Source: BRH-c32 sp041674625 | GTDB taxonomy: Bacteria; Bacteroidota; Ignavibacteria; Ignavibacteriales; Melioribacteraceae | Length of the DNA stretch: 18,955 nucleotides | Assembly (NCBI GenBank): GCA_041674625.1 | Contig: JBAYVI010000054.1 | Location: forward strand, 1-18,955 | Reading direction: 5' to 3' | Shown: positions 1 to 7,899 of the stretch, one piece after another | Position numbering within the stretch: the first letter of the stretch is position 1 | How the letters are laid out: every line of letters starts with the position of its first letter | Notes under the pieces: model-generated | Databases searched by the model: none | Told to the model about the DNA's origin: nothing | The model's input: the letters and a program-made list of their open reading frames with translations, nothing else | Made by a program: the position numbers and the translations under genes

Positions 1-556
1 TCCTTGCTGTTCCTAATAATCCCGATGCAGATGAATATACTGCAATAATAATTGCCGTAATAACTACTAATAAGAATGGATCAACTTCAGGAATTGTAAC
101 GTGGAATATTTTTTCCATTGCTTTATGAACCCAACCCATTACAATTGCATTCATAAAAAGTCCGAGATAAAGTGCACGGAAGCCACGTAAGAAAGAGGCG
201 GGTTTACCGGAGTATCGCAATTCCACAAACTCCACATCAGTCATGATATTTGCTCTTCGCCATAATTTAGCAAAGAAGAAAACTGTGAGCATACCGCCAA
301 TTGCAAGATTCCACCAGAGCCAGTTTCCAGCTATTCCGTTTTTAGCTACTAATTCTGTTACTGCTAAAGGAGTATCGGCTGCAAACGTTGTAGCAACCAT
401 TGCAGTACCAGCAATGTACCAAGGCATATTTCTGCCGGATAAGAAAAATTGGTCTGTTCCTTTTCCTGCCTTTTTTGAATAGTACGCTGCTATCGCAAAA
501 ATGATTAGAAAAAAAATAAGAACAATAACTATATCCAATGTCTGTAAGTGTGTCAT
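1..556 (-). CDS. Sodium:solute symporter (SSS family), 3' part cut by window edge
   Basis: This is the N-terminal 185 residues of an inner-membrane Na+-coupled symporter. The reading frame is open to the left edge, so it has no stop in the window. I read it from the ATG at 556, giving MTHLQTLDIVIVLIFFL, a first membrane helix, then the family hallmark KKAGKGTDQFFLSGRNMPWY followed by GTAMVATTFAADTP. More hydrophobic helices follow, separated by a charged loop (KLWRRANIMTDVEFVELRY). That order of helix 1, FFLSGR-type loop and TDVEFVELRY loop is typical of SSS transporters. It starts 30 bp after the GH20 hexosaminidase stop and is probably the last gene seen of the operon. Its substrate is not readable from sequence; by context it would be an N-acetylated amino sugar or another product of the locus. 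It is clearly a different protein from the symporter at 6389-7867. Confidence 0.88.
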   Translation of the reverse strand, partial: MTHLQTLDIVIVLIFFLIIFAIAAYYSKKAGKGTDQFFLSGRNMPWYIAGTAMVATTFAADTPLAVTELVAKNGIAGNWLWWNLAIGGMLTVFFFAKLWRRANIMTDVEFVELRYSGKPASFLRGFRALYLGLFMNAIVMGWVHKAMEKIFHVTIPEVDPFLLVVITAIIIAVYSSASGLLGTAR

Positions 557-586
557 ATATTTTTCTTATAAATAGTTTATAAAAAT

Positions 587-2638
587 TTATTTCTCTACTC
601 TAGCTAATAACTTTTCAATTGAACCTAATATCGCTATTTCTGTTTCAGCTTTTGGTATTGCGGCTGATTTTAATGTTTCCTTACTTTCTGTTATCCAAAG
701 TGTTTCAGCTTTTTTATTTTCCTTTATCAGTTCTAATGCTTCTAATCCAATTGCCGCTACTTTAGATAGATATTCTGATTGAAATGTTATTTCATTTAAA
801 ATTGGTCTTGATTTAATAAGCGGTAATAAGCGTTCATGATTCTCTTTCCAAACCATTAAACATCTTTTTACGTTTTCATACTTTTTACTACCCGTTTTTT
901 GATCATTCAAAAATTCAACAACTGATTTATCGAATAAACGAGCACTTTTAGGATCTGGTTGTGCAACATCGACAATTCTTGTTAATGGATAGTAAGATTG
1001 AAAAACATGTGGATGATCTCGTGAATAGGTATATAAAGGATTTATCGCATTAACAAAATTTTTCAATATTTCAATATCGTAATTATTTGCTATTCTTCTT
1101 AGCATCATTTCGATATTTTTAATATGAGTAAGACCATAATTTTCTAATTGCAAACTAACTTGGTCAAGTCGATCAAACATATTATCCAAATCATTGATAG
1201 AACCGGGGGACCAAAGTCTTTCAGCAATCGCGGCAGTTCTAGGCCAGATTCTTGAATCTATTGTTTCAGGTCCTACGAACTCTGCCCACATAGTAGCTTC
1301 GCCACCAAGAATCCTTTCTTTTACTTCATCGGTTAAAATTGAATCCGGCGGAATCGGATCGTTATTATAATGATATTCGGTTGATTGAACAAGGTCGATA
1401 TAAAAACCATGTGAGATCAAACTTCTATAACCTTTCTTTGCCGTTTCATAAAGCGATGTCCTTCCTTTCCAAGCTTGTACGATATAATCTTTCGAGATGT
1501 CAGGCATTTCATCTGTGTACCATCCCACCATCGTTTTATTAAGTTTTGAAAGAATTTTATCTAACCGGACATTAAAATAATTTTGAAGTGCATGATTATT
1601 TTTTAGATTATTTGCTTTCATAAATTCTTGAATTTTCGGATTGCTATCCCACTGTTTGCCATTATTTTCATCTCCACCGAGATGCCAATATTTATCAGGG
1701 AATAACTGAGTCATTTCCGTAAAAAATGTTTCAAGAAATTTATAAACATTTTCATTAGTAGGATCTAAAGTTGGGTTAAATATTCCCCATCTTCGTTCGA
1801 TAGGATATGGTCCTGGAGCACTTGCTAATTCGGGATAGCCCACTACCCAAGCTGTTGCATGTCCTGGCATATCAAATTCAGGAACAACTCTTATTCCTCT
1901 TTCATAAGCATAATTTACAACATCTTTGATTTGTTCATGAGTATAATATAATCCGTCAGAGCCAAGTTCATGAAGTTTAGGTAATGATTTAGTTTCAATT
2001 CTAAATCCGTGATCATCAGTTAAATGCCAATGTAGAACATTCATTTTTACTGCTGCCATAGCGTCTATATTTCTTTTCATTACTTCGATTGGTTCAAAAT
2101 GGCGAGAAATATCAATCATGAGCCCACGCCATTGGAAGCGGGGTTTATCTTTAATAGTAACGTATGGAAAATAATATCCATTCTCATCTACTTCTAATAA
2201 TTGAGCTAATGTCGAAAGTGCGTGCATTGCTCCGAATGAATTACCGGCATCGATTTTTATCTGTTCTGCGCTTACAACCAATTGATACGATTCATCAATA
2301 CCTAATTTAAGTTCTACATCTTCTGATATATTTATTACAACACTTTTCCCTTTATTAGCGGGCTCGATTAAAGGAAATTGATTATTTAAAAACACTCCTG
2401 ATCGGTCAGTAATTATTTTTAAATTTCTTTGAGCCGCTTTAAATAATTTCTCTTCATTTTTATTAAGCACAATTGTGAAATCTTTATCAAGAAGAAACTT
2501 ACCGGTATTTAATTGAATATTTTCCGGCATTGGCATTAGACTTAAGTCCTTAACTTCTTTTTGAGAAAAGATTGTTAAAGGAATTAGTAATAATATTATT
2601 AACGATTTTAATCCATAAGCTAATTTTTTCATTTTCAT
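587..2638 (-). CDS. Beta-N-acetylhexosaminidase, GH20, exported
   Basis: This is an exo-acting glycosidase that removes terminal beta-GlcNAc or GalNAc by substrate-assisted catalysis. It has 683 residues and an N-terminal signal peptide (about residues 1-25, ending TIFSQ, with no lipobox cysteine), so it is probably periplasmic. Residues about 33-155 look like the GH20b alpha/beta accessory domain, beginning LMPMPENIQLNTGKF. The catalytic TIM barrel starts near KPRFQWRGLMIDISRHF (165-181), with HWHLTDDHGFR at 203-213, PEFDMPGHATAW at 253-264 and HLGGDEN at 319-325. D323 and E324 are the expected catalytic Asp-Glu pair. The motif GGEATMWAE lies further on. About 180 residues after the barrel are helical and typical of bacterial members. 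It has no T9SS tail, unlike the protein at 3841-5061. It starts 25 bp after the stop of the NagX-like gene. M3 at 2632 is an alternative start with little effect on the signal peptide. Confidence 0.95.
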   Translation of the reverse strand: MKMKKLAYGLKSLIILLLIPLTIFSQKEVKDLSLMPMPENIQLNTGKFLLDKDFTIVLNKNEEKLFKAAQRNLKIITDRSGVFLNNQFPLIEPANKGKSVVINISEDVELKLGIDESYQLVVSAEQIKIDAGNSFGAMHALSTLAQLLEVDENGYYFPYVTIKDKPRFQWRGLMIDISRHFEPIEVMKRNIDAMAAVKMNVLHWHLTDDHGFRIETKSLPKLHELGSDGLYYTHEQIKDVVNYAYERGIRVVPEFDMPGHATAWVVGYPELASAPGPYPIERRWGIFNPTLDPTNENVYKFLETFFTEMTQLFPDKYWHLGGDENNGKQWDSNPKIQEFMKANNLKNNHALQNYFNVRLDKILSKLNKTMVGWYTDEMPDISKDYIVQAWKGRTSLYETAKKGYRSLISHGFYIDLVQSTEYHYNNDPIPPDSILTDEVKERILGGEATMWAEFVGPETIDSRIWPRTAAIAERLWSPGSINDLDNMFDRLDQVSLQLENYGLTHIKNIEMMLRRIANNYDIEILKNFVNAINPLYTYSRDHPHVFQSYYPLTRIVDVAQPDPKSARLFDKSVVEFLNDQKTGSKKYENVKRCLMVWKENHERLLPLIKSRPILNEITFQSEYLSKVAAIGLEALELIKENKKAETLWITESKETLKSAAIPKAETEIAILGSIEKLLARVEK

Positions 2639-2663
2639 TCTATTTTGTTTTAGAGATTATTTA

Positions 2664-3794
2664 TTAAACTTTAATAAAGATTTTTTTATAATAAAGTATC
2701 CACATAATACCACACCAAATCGAGCAATATAAAATAGCATAAACAAGTGAAGCGCCATTGATACCAAACAATCCGAGTAAGATATTTTCATAAACCCAAG
2801 AACGTGCGTGATATTCAATTCCATTTGAAGTGAAAGTCAATAATTTTATAAGCTTAGCAACGACTATGGATAGGACATAAACAGTAATTGCATTCATTCC
2901 AAGAACTATAAATGGCTTTGCATATTTCTGATAACCAAGTCCATCTATTAAATAATAAAAGACACTAAAAAGAATTAACCCTAATCCACCGGTTAAAACG
3001 GTGAATGAGCTTGTCCATAAGTTTTTATTAATAGGTAACCAAATATCCCAGACTAAACCGAGTAAAAAAAGTAGAACACCAACACCAAATATTATAGATG
3101 CAGTAGTTTGAATCTCCTTTTTCAATCTGAGAAAATGCCCGGTAAGCACTCCAAAAAGAGTAAGTGAAAGTGAAGGCAAAGTACTAATAAAACCTTCTGG
3201 TTCACCGAGCTTTTCATAGTATCCCATCCAACCCGATAAAACAAAACGGTCTAAATAATTAGCAGCATTTTCTCCCTTTCCATAGCTGCCCAATGGGAAT
3301 CCAGGTACATATACCCATTCCATTATTGCCCAATATATAAACAGTAAAGACACTGCAATTATTGCTTGTGTCTTATATTCAGTATGTAGAAAAAGAATCG
3401 ATATAATTAAATAACAGATAGCTATACGCTGTAATACACCCATAATTCTAAATTGGTGAAAATTAAAATCAGGGAACGAGTTTATAAATAAACCTAATAA
3501 AAATAGTATAACACTTCTCTTAATTATTTTTAAATATGTATTTTTTTTATCAAAGTTTTCATCCTTAGCTTTACCTAAAGCATAGGTAATAGAGACACCA
3601 ACAATGAATAAAAAGAAGGGAAAAACTAAATCAGCAATAGTCCAACCATGCCAATCTGCATGTTTAAATATGGGATAACCATATTTCCAACTACCGGGAT
3701 TCAGAACAATAATCATCCCAGCTATCGTTAAACCCCTGAATGCATCTATTGATGCTAGACGTTGTTTAATATTATTCACTATCACTTTGCTCAT
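2664..3794 (-). CDS. HGSNAT/NagX-like membrane acyltransferase (DUF5009/DUF1624 type)
   Basis: This is a polytopic inner-membrane protein of 376 residues with about ten hydrophobic helices. It begins with the family signature RLASIDAFRGLTIAGMI (12-28) and then HADWHGWTIADLVFPFFLF followed by IVGVS, as seen in bacterial relatives of human heparan-alpha-glucosaminide N-acetyltransferase. The human enzyme transfers acetyl from acetyl-CoA across the membrane onto terminal glucosamine. In bacteria such genes, sometimes called nagX, recur in GlcNAc and chitin utilization clusters, where they have been linked to GlcNAc use. It sits between the T9SS-exported protein (46 bp gap) and the GH20 gene (25 bp gap). 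The context suggests acetylation of released glucosamine, or transport of the sugar, but the sequence cannot separate these. Family membership is firm; the reaction is inferred. Confidence 0.85.
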   Translation of the reverse strand: MSKVIVNNIKQRLASIDAFRGLTIAGMIIVLNPGSWKYGYPIFKHADWHGWTIADLVFPFFLFIVGVSITYALGKAKDENFDKKNTYLKIIKRSVILFLLGLFINSFPDFNFHQFRIMGVLQRIAICYLIISILFLHTEYKTQAIIAVSLLFIYWAIMEWVYVPGFPLGSYGKGENAANYLDRFVLSGWMGYYEKLGEPEGFISTLPSLSLTLFGVLTGHFLRLKKEIQTTASIIFGVGVLLFLLGLVWDIWLPINKNLWTSSFTVLTGGLGLILFSVFYYLIDGLGYQKYAKPFIVLGMNAITVYVLSIVVAKLIKLLTFTSNGIEYHARSWVYENILLGLFGINGASLVYAILYCSIWCGIMWILYYKKIFIKV

Positions 3795-3840
3795 AATTAC
3801 CTTTATACATCCGATTCTTTAATAAAGATTTGTTAACCGG

Positions 3841-5061
3841 TTATTTAAGAAGTATCATTTTCTTTTTTTGAGAAAATTCATTCCCTCTTAATTCGTAAAA
3901 ATATATTCCTGACGAAAGGTTCTCGTTTGTGAAATTAATTTCATGCCATCCGGAAGATAAATCGCCATTCATTAATTCAACTTCCTTTTCTCCAAGAAGA
4001 TTATAAATGCTTAATGATACATTACCTGCTTTCTTTAAGAAAAAGCTAATCATAGTAGATGGATTAAATGGGTTAGGGTAATTTTGTTCTAATACGAAAT
4101 TGGAATTTATTGAAATGTCATTTTTTTTTACTGATGTTGCATCATTTCTTAATGCTCTGTAATATTTATAAGAGTGTATAGCGAAGCCCAAAAAGACATC
4201 CTCATTTCCATATGAATTATTAACAATAGCTAATTGTTCTTCCATATAAACATTACCTTCTTCATAAAATGAAACTGTCTCAGGTGTAATTTCTTTTGTA
4301 TCGACTCCAATCCATACTTTTTTATTATACTCTTTTGCATGGTCAATTTCATTTTTAGCATCACTAATAATTACACTTGCATTTTCATTATAATCCATGA
4401 TGGCTACATAATCGACAATGCTTTGCAGTTTTTTTAATTCTTCAATTCCGACATGATTTTCATACCAGCGTGGAATTGCTATTCCGAAATACAAATTGGA
4501 ATTGGAACTATCAACTAAAGCTTGGCACGTATCATTAAATGCAAAATACGAATTCCAAACAGCCATTCGTTCTGTATCCCAATAAGGGGCTCTGTAACTA
4601 CTCCCGGCTTTCAATAAATATGGCTCTACATCGAAATGCACACCCTTAAATTTTTGTTCTTCCTTTGTACATGATGCATTATATTCAATTATTTTTTTGA
4701 TTCGATCATAACCATAAGAGTGGTTATATGTAGCCCAAGAAGGGTCTCCATCAAGATATTCTATTGTAATTCCGCTATCAGATGCCTCAGAAATGAAATT
4801 TTTTAGATTGTCATAATTACCATATATAAAAGCACTACAGCTTAAGAATAGCGTTGTGATTTTATTTTCGGAATTGCCATGAGGTGCTCTACAAAAATCA
4901 AAAAGATCTTTGCGATATGTGCTGTAATTATTAATCATACTATTAACTTGATTAGCTCCATTCCAAACCCACATTGCTCTCCCTTTTTGAGCAAATATAC
5001 TTTCATGAAAACTTATTATTATGAAAAACAAAACAGTATATATTGATATTTTCTTAGCCAT
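3841..5061 (-). CDS. T9SS-exported putative glycosidase-like TIM-barrel protein, family not recognised
   Basis: The protein has 406 residues: a signal peptide (1-24, ending SIFAQ), a domain of about 285 residues, and a T9SS type A sorting domain. The sorting domain starts at LEQNYPNPFNPSTMISF (about 324-340) and ends SSGIYFYELRG...KKKMILLK, so export to the cell surface or medium is expected. The central domain has barrel-like alternation. GVHFDVEPY at 140-148 puts D144 and E146 at the end of a predicted strand, VDYVAIMDYNENA at 216-228 resembles the late-strand D-Y-N motif of GH18-like barrels, and KKVWIGVDT and FLGFAIHSYKYY follow. This resembles, but does not match, the GH18 DxxDxDxE signature. 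I therefore suggest a distant GH18-like or unclassified glycosidase, with E146 as the candidate acid. The position between the NagA-like and NagX-like genes supports a role in releasing N-acetylhexosamines. Export is well supported; function is inferred. Confidence 0.72.
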   Translation of the reverse strand: MAKKISIYTVLFFIIISFHESIFAQKGRAMWVWNGANQVNSMINNYSTYRKDLFDFCRAPHGNSENKITTLFLSCSAFIYGNYDNLKNFISEASDSGITIEYLDGDPSWATYNHSYGYDRIKKIIEYNASCTKEEQKFKGVHFDVEPYLLKAGSSYRAPYWDTERMAVWNSYFAFNDTCQALVDSSNSNLYFGIAIPRWYENHVGIEELKKLQSIVDYVAIMDYNENASVIISDAKNEIDHAKEYNKKVWIGVDTKEITPETVSFYEEGNVYMEEQLAIVNNSYGNEDVFLGFAIHSYKYYRALRNDATSVKKNDISINSNFVLEQNYPNPFNPSTMISFFLKKAGNVSLSIYNLLGEKEVELMNGDLSSGWHEINFTNENLSSGIYFYELRGNEFSQKKKMILLK

Positions 5062-5084
5062 TTTTAATCTTTCTTTTTTAATAA

Positions 5085-6392
5085 TTATTTTTTGTAAACA
5101 ACATTTCCTTTTAGAAAAACATTACTAATTTTTAGTTTGTAATTGTTTTTATCATTCATAATTTCCGATACAAGAATATCTGCATTTTTTCCAATCTCTA
5201 TGCTTCCGGTCGATTTTAGTCCAAGAATATTTGCTGGGTTTTGTGAGCACATTTTGGAGGCACTCATTAATGCATCAGCAAAACCCAACGGTTTATGCAG
5301 TTCATTCCACACACCTTCAATAGGCTGCATAAACCAAGATATTAAATTTGTAAATGCTTTATCCATGGTTAGTACGCTTCCGAAGAGAGCATTATAATTT
5401 CCTTTATCAGCGATATAAAGAAACTCTCCGTTCTTACTTAATTTGCCTACCACTCCATTCATTTTATATTCTTTTACTCTTTTCATATTTGTAACGAACA
5501 TACTATCTGAAATAGCAATACACTTATCAATTCCTTTCCTCTTAATAATATCCATTAGATAAGATTTATCCACGTGATAGCCGTCTGGAATAATCTCTAC
5601 ATGCATTTGAGGTGATTTTAAAAGTGTTTCTAATGCTCCCCCATTATCAAATGGTTTGAATGATGATGATGATGGTCCGTTAAGCACATGAATTGCTAAC
5701 TGCAATCCTTTTTTGATTGCCGATGTATATTCATCACCTGTCGCTGATGTATGACCAGCGGCAACTAGAATTTTTTTCTTTTTGAGGTATGCAATAAGAC
5801 TTAATGCATCATTCCCCCATTCAGGGACGATATTAACTACTTTAATATTTTCAGCGGAAGCTTTTTGCAATTCTTCAAATAATTTTATCGTGGGCTTATA
5901 AAAATATTTTGAGTTATGAGCACCTTTGTATCTTTCATCTTTCATAAAGACACCCTCAATATATATACCATAGAAAATATCTTTTAATATTGATTCAGAT
6001 TTATTTTTATATTCAGCGATGTAGCTGAATATTTTTTTGATTTTTTTAATTGGAGCTTCTAAAGCTGTAAATCCGACTAAAGTTGTTCCATGCTTAGCAA
6101 ATTCTTTCATCGAATTTTCTATTCCGGATAAATACTTATCCCTACTTACTGAGAATGTTTCCTTTTTATAATCATACCAGCCATTTGTTAAATCAAACCC
6201 ACCAATACCATTAGTATGAAGATCGATAAAACCAGGTAAAATATATTTCCCTTTTGCATCTATAACTTGAGCAGATTTATCTTTCAATAAATTTTTAGAT
6301 ATTTTCGTTATGATGCCATCTTCAATTTCAATATGAACTTTTTTCAGTCCATCGGGAAGTAGGACATTCCCATTTTTAATGATCACTTTCAT
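5085..6392 (-). CDS. nagA: N-acetylglucosamine-6-phosphate deacetylase-like amidohydrolase (NagA family)
   Basis: This is a cytosolic amidohydrolase of 435 residues, slightly longer than the roughly 380-residue E. coli NagA, which converts GlcNAc-6-P to GlcN-6-P and acetate. The entry KGKYILPGFIDLHTNG (47-62) is followed by the metal ligands expected for NagA: E146 in YIEG, H214 in AAGHTSATGDEY and H235 in AIHVLNG. KGAHN is at 156-160, DGYHVD at 270-275, and the catalytic aspartate is D297 in AISDSMF. One difference stands out. Where E. coli NagA carries the phosphate-contacting Arg in its GREPG stretch, this protein has a long SSSSFKPFDNGGALE segment with K246. It therefore belongs to a divergent NagA branch, and phosphorylated substrate use is not certain. 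Its ATG overlaps the stop of the upstream symporter by 4 bp (ATGA at 6392-6389), implying translational coupling. Confidence 0.82.
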   Translation of the reverse strand: MKVIIKNGNVLLPDGLKKVHIEIEDGIITKISKNLLKDKSAQVIDAKGKYILPGFIDLHTNGIGGFDLTNGWYDYKKETFSVSRDKYLSGIENSMKEFAKHGTTLVGFTALEAPIKKIKKIFSYIAEYKNKSESILKDIFYGIYIEGVFMKDERYKGAHNSKYFYKPTIKLFEELQKASAENIKVVNIVPEWGNDALSLIAYLKKKKILVAAGHTSATGDEYTSAIKKGLQLAIHVLNGPSSSSFKPFDNGGALETLLKSPQMHVEIIPDGYHVDKSYLMDIIKRKGIDKCIAISDSMFVTNMKRVKEYKMNGVVGKLSKNGEFLYIADKGNYNALFGSVLTMDKAFTNLISWFMQPIEGVWNELHKPLGFADALMSASKMCSQNPANILGLKSTGSIEIGKNADILVSEIMNDKNNYKLKISNVFLKGNVVYKK

Positions 6393-7867
6393 CCTTTTTG
6401 ATTCTTAATTCGTTTAAACAATTTGTCAACTCTTTCAACTTCTTCATCTGTTTGTTTACTAATTTTTCCTTCTAAATAGAAAACAGAAAATGATACAAAA
6501 AGTTCTGCCCCAGTATAGTACTCAAATGCAGTAGCTATTCCGAAAATATTCGGCACTCCATATTTAACAAATACAAAAGCTGCAAACCCTGCAGCCCAGG
6601 AATAGATGGCTCCGCGCCAAGTGGGCTTCCTAAAAATCATTCCGAATAGTAATGGGATTGATATTGGACCAAGTATAGCGGCATACCATTCCACCATTGT
6701 ATTAAATGCACCTTGAAGATGAATAGTAATTAAAGCAGATACTATCGTCAGCAACCCGAAAACTATTGTAGATATCATTCCGATCTTTACAAGTTTATTT
6801 TCAGAAGCATTAGCTCTGAATGATCTTTGATAAATATCCTTTGTAAAAACTGCTGATAATGAATTAAGATCCGCACTAATCATAGACATTGTAGCAGCAA
6901 AAATTGAACTCACAAAAAGTCCAATCATACCGGGAGATACTTGGCTAAAGAATTTTTGTGCTACTAAAACATAAGCTTGTTCGGGATTAGCAACTTCTCC
7001 GATTACTAATCTTGCTGACCAAATAGGAATGTATATTGCTAAAGGATAAATTAAATATAAAAGTGCAGATAATATCGCAGCCTTCTTAGCATCCGATGGT
7101 TTTCCGATTGAATAAAAACGTTGTGCAAGACCCCAAGTACCTCCATTGTAACTAAGAATAATTACAAATAGATATACCAGCATAAATCCGGGAGAGATGG
7201 CATTGCTGAATAATGATGAATGTCCCGCAGGTAGGTTATTCCACATATTAGACCAGCCGCCAACTGCATGGAGAACTAAATATACTAATATAAAAGAAGT
7301 ACCAAACTGAACTACGAATTGCATAAAATCGGTTAGCATGGTTGCCCATAAACCACCGAACATTATATAGATCATTGTTACTAATCCGCATGCAATGATT
7401 GTAAATTCAAGTGGGAAGCCGGAGACTACATGGACAATTATCGCGAGAGAATATAATTTTACTCCTTCATCAATAAACTTAATACCGATGCCGCTCCATG
7501 CAAATAATTTCCTTGTCTTTAGATCGAATCGTTCTTCTAAATATTCTACTGGAGTAATAACGTTAAGACGTACCCATTTCGGAGCCCAAGTATAAGCACC
7601 GATTATCATAGCAATAAATATTGGCACTGCGAAAAAAGTCCAGATTGAAAAGCCACTCATATAAGCTACAGTCGCATGCCCAACAAAAGCAAATGCACTA
7701 TAACCGCTCATGTGATGAGAGATAGCGGCCATCCACCAAGGAACACTTCTTCCGCCGGCAAAATAATCTTCCATATTTTTAACTTTGCTTTTAGCGTAGT
7801 AACCTATTGCGGAAACTAATATTGTGTAGATTAGAATAACAACATAATCTGCATTTTGTAGGAGCAT
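6389..7867 (-). CDS. Sodium:solute symporter, SSS family, probable sugar importer
   Basis: This is a complete inner-membrane transporter of 492 residues with about 13 hydrophobic helices. The family marks are KVKNMEDYFAGGRSVPWWM (29-47), AISHHMSGYSAFAFVGHA, the VITPVEYLEERFD loop, GGLWATMLTDFMQ, and AATMSMISADLNSLSAVFT around helix 8, where SSS proteins place Na+-coordinating Ser/Thr residues. SSS members in glycan loci commonly carry monosaccharides or sialic acid. Here, directly coupled to a NagA-like deacetylase by a 4-bp overlap and following a GH20 enzyme, the likely cargo is GlcNAc, GalNAc or a related sugar. The exact substrate is inferred. It starts 32 bp after the short GH20 gene. 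The C-terminal tail is charged and cytosolic (EVERVDKLFKRIKNQKG). It is not a duplicate of the symporter at 1-556: the N-terminal halves share only family motifs. Confidence 0.92.
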   Translation of the reverse strand: MLLQNADYVVILIYTILVSAIGYYAKSKVKNMEDYFAGGRSVPWWMAAISHHMSGYSAFAFVGHATVAYMSGFSIWTFFAVPIFIAMIIGAYTWAPKWVRLNVITPVEYLEERFDLKTRKLFAWSGIGIKFIDEGVKLYSLAIIVHVVSGFPLEFTIIACGLVTMIYIMFGGLWATMLTDFMQFVVQFGTSFILVYLVLHAVGGWSNMWNNLPAGHSSLFSNAISPGFMLVYLFVIILSYNGGTWGLAQRFYSIGKPSDAKKAAILSALLYLIYPLAIYIPIWSARLVIGEVANPEQAYVLVAQKFFSQVSPGMIGLFVSSIFAATMSMISADLNSLSAVFTKDIYQRSFRANASENKLVKIGMISTIVFGLLTIVSALITIHLQGAFNTMVEWYAAILGPISIPLLFGMIFRKPTWRGAIYSWAAGFAAFVFVKYGVPNIFGIATAFEYYTGAELFVSFSVFYLEGKISKQTDEEVERVDKLFKRIKNQKG

Positions 7868-7899
7868 ATTTTTCTCATTTTTTAATTTTTACTAAAGGA

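Noticed and set aside
243..482. Plus-strand open frame of 79 codons
   Set aside because: It lies wholly inside the minus-strand symporter frame, which has clear SSS motifs. The plus-strand protein has no recognisable pattern. The same applies to the other short plus-strand frames (for example 1339-1542, 5143-5397, 7395-7595, 7928-8110, 16991-17173, 17455-17661) and to the minus-strand frame 16889-17131 inside the receptor.
3834..3843. Palindrome TAACCGGTTA as a regulator operator
   Set aside because: It is short, overlaps the stop codon of the gene at 3841 inside an operon, and has no second copy near a likely promoter.
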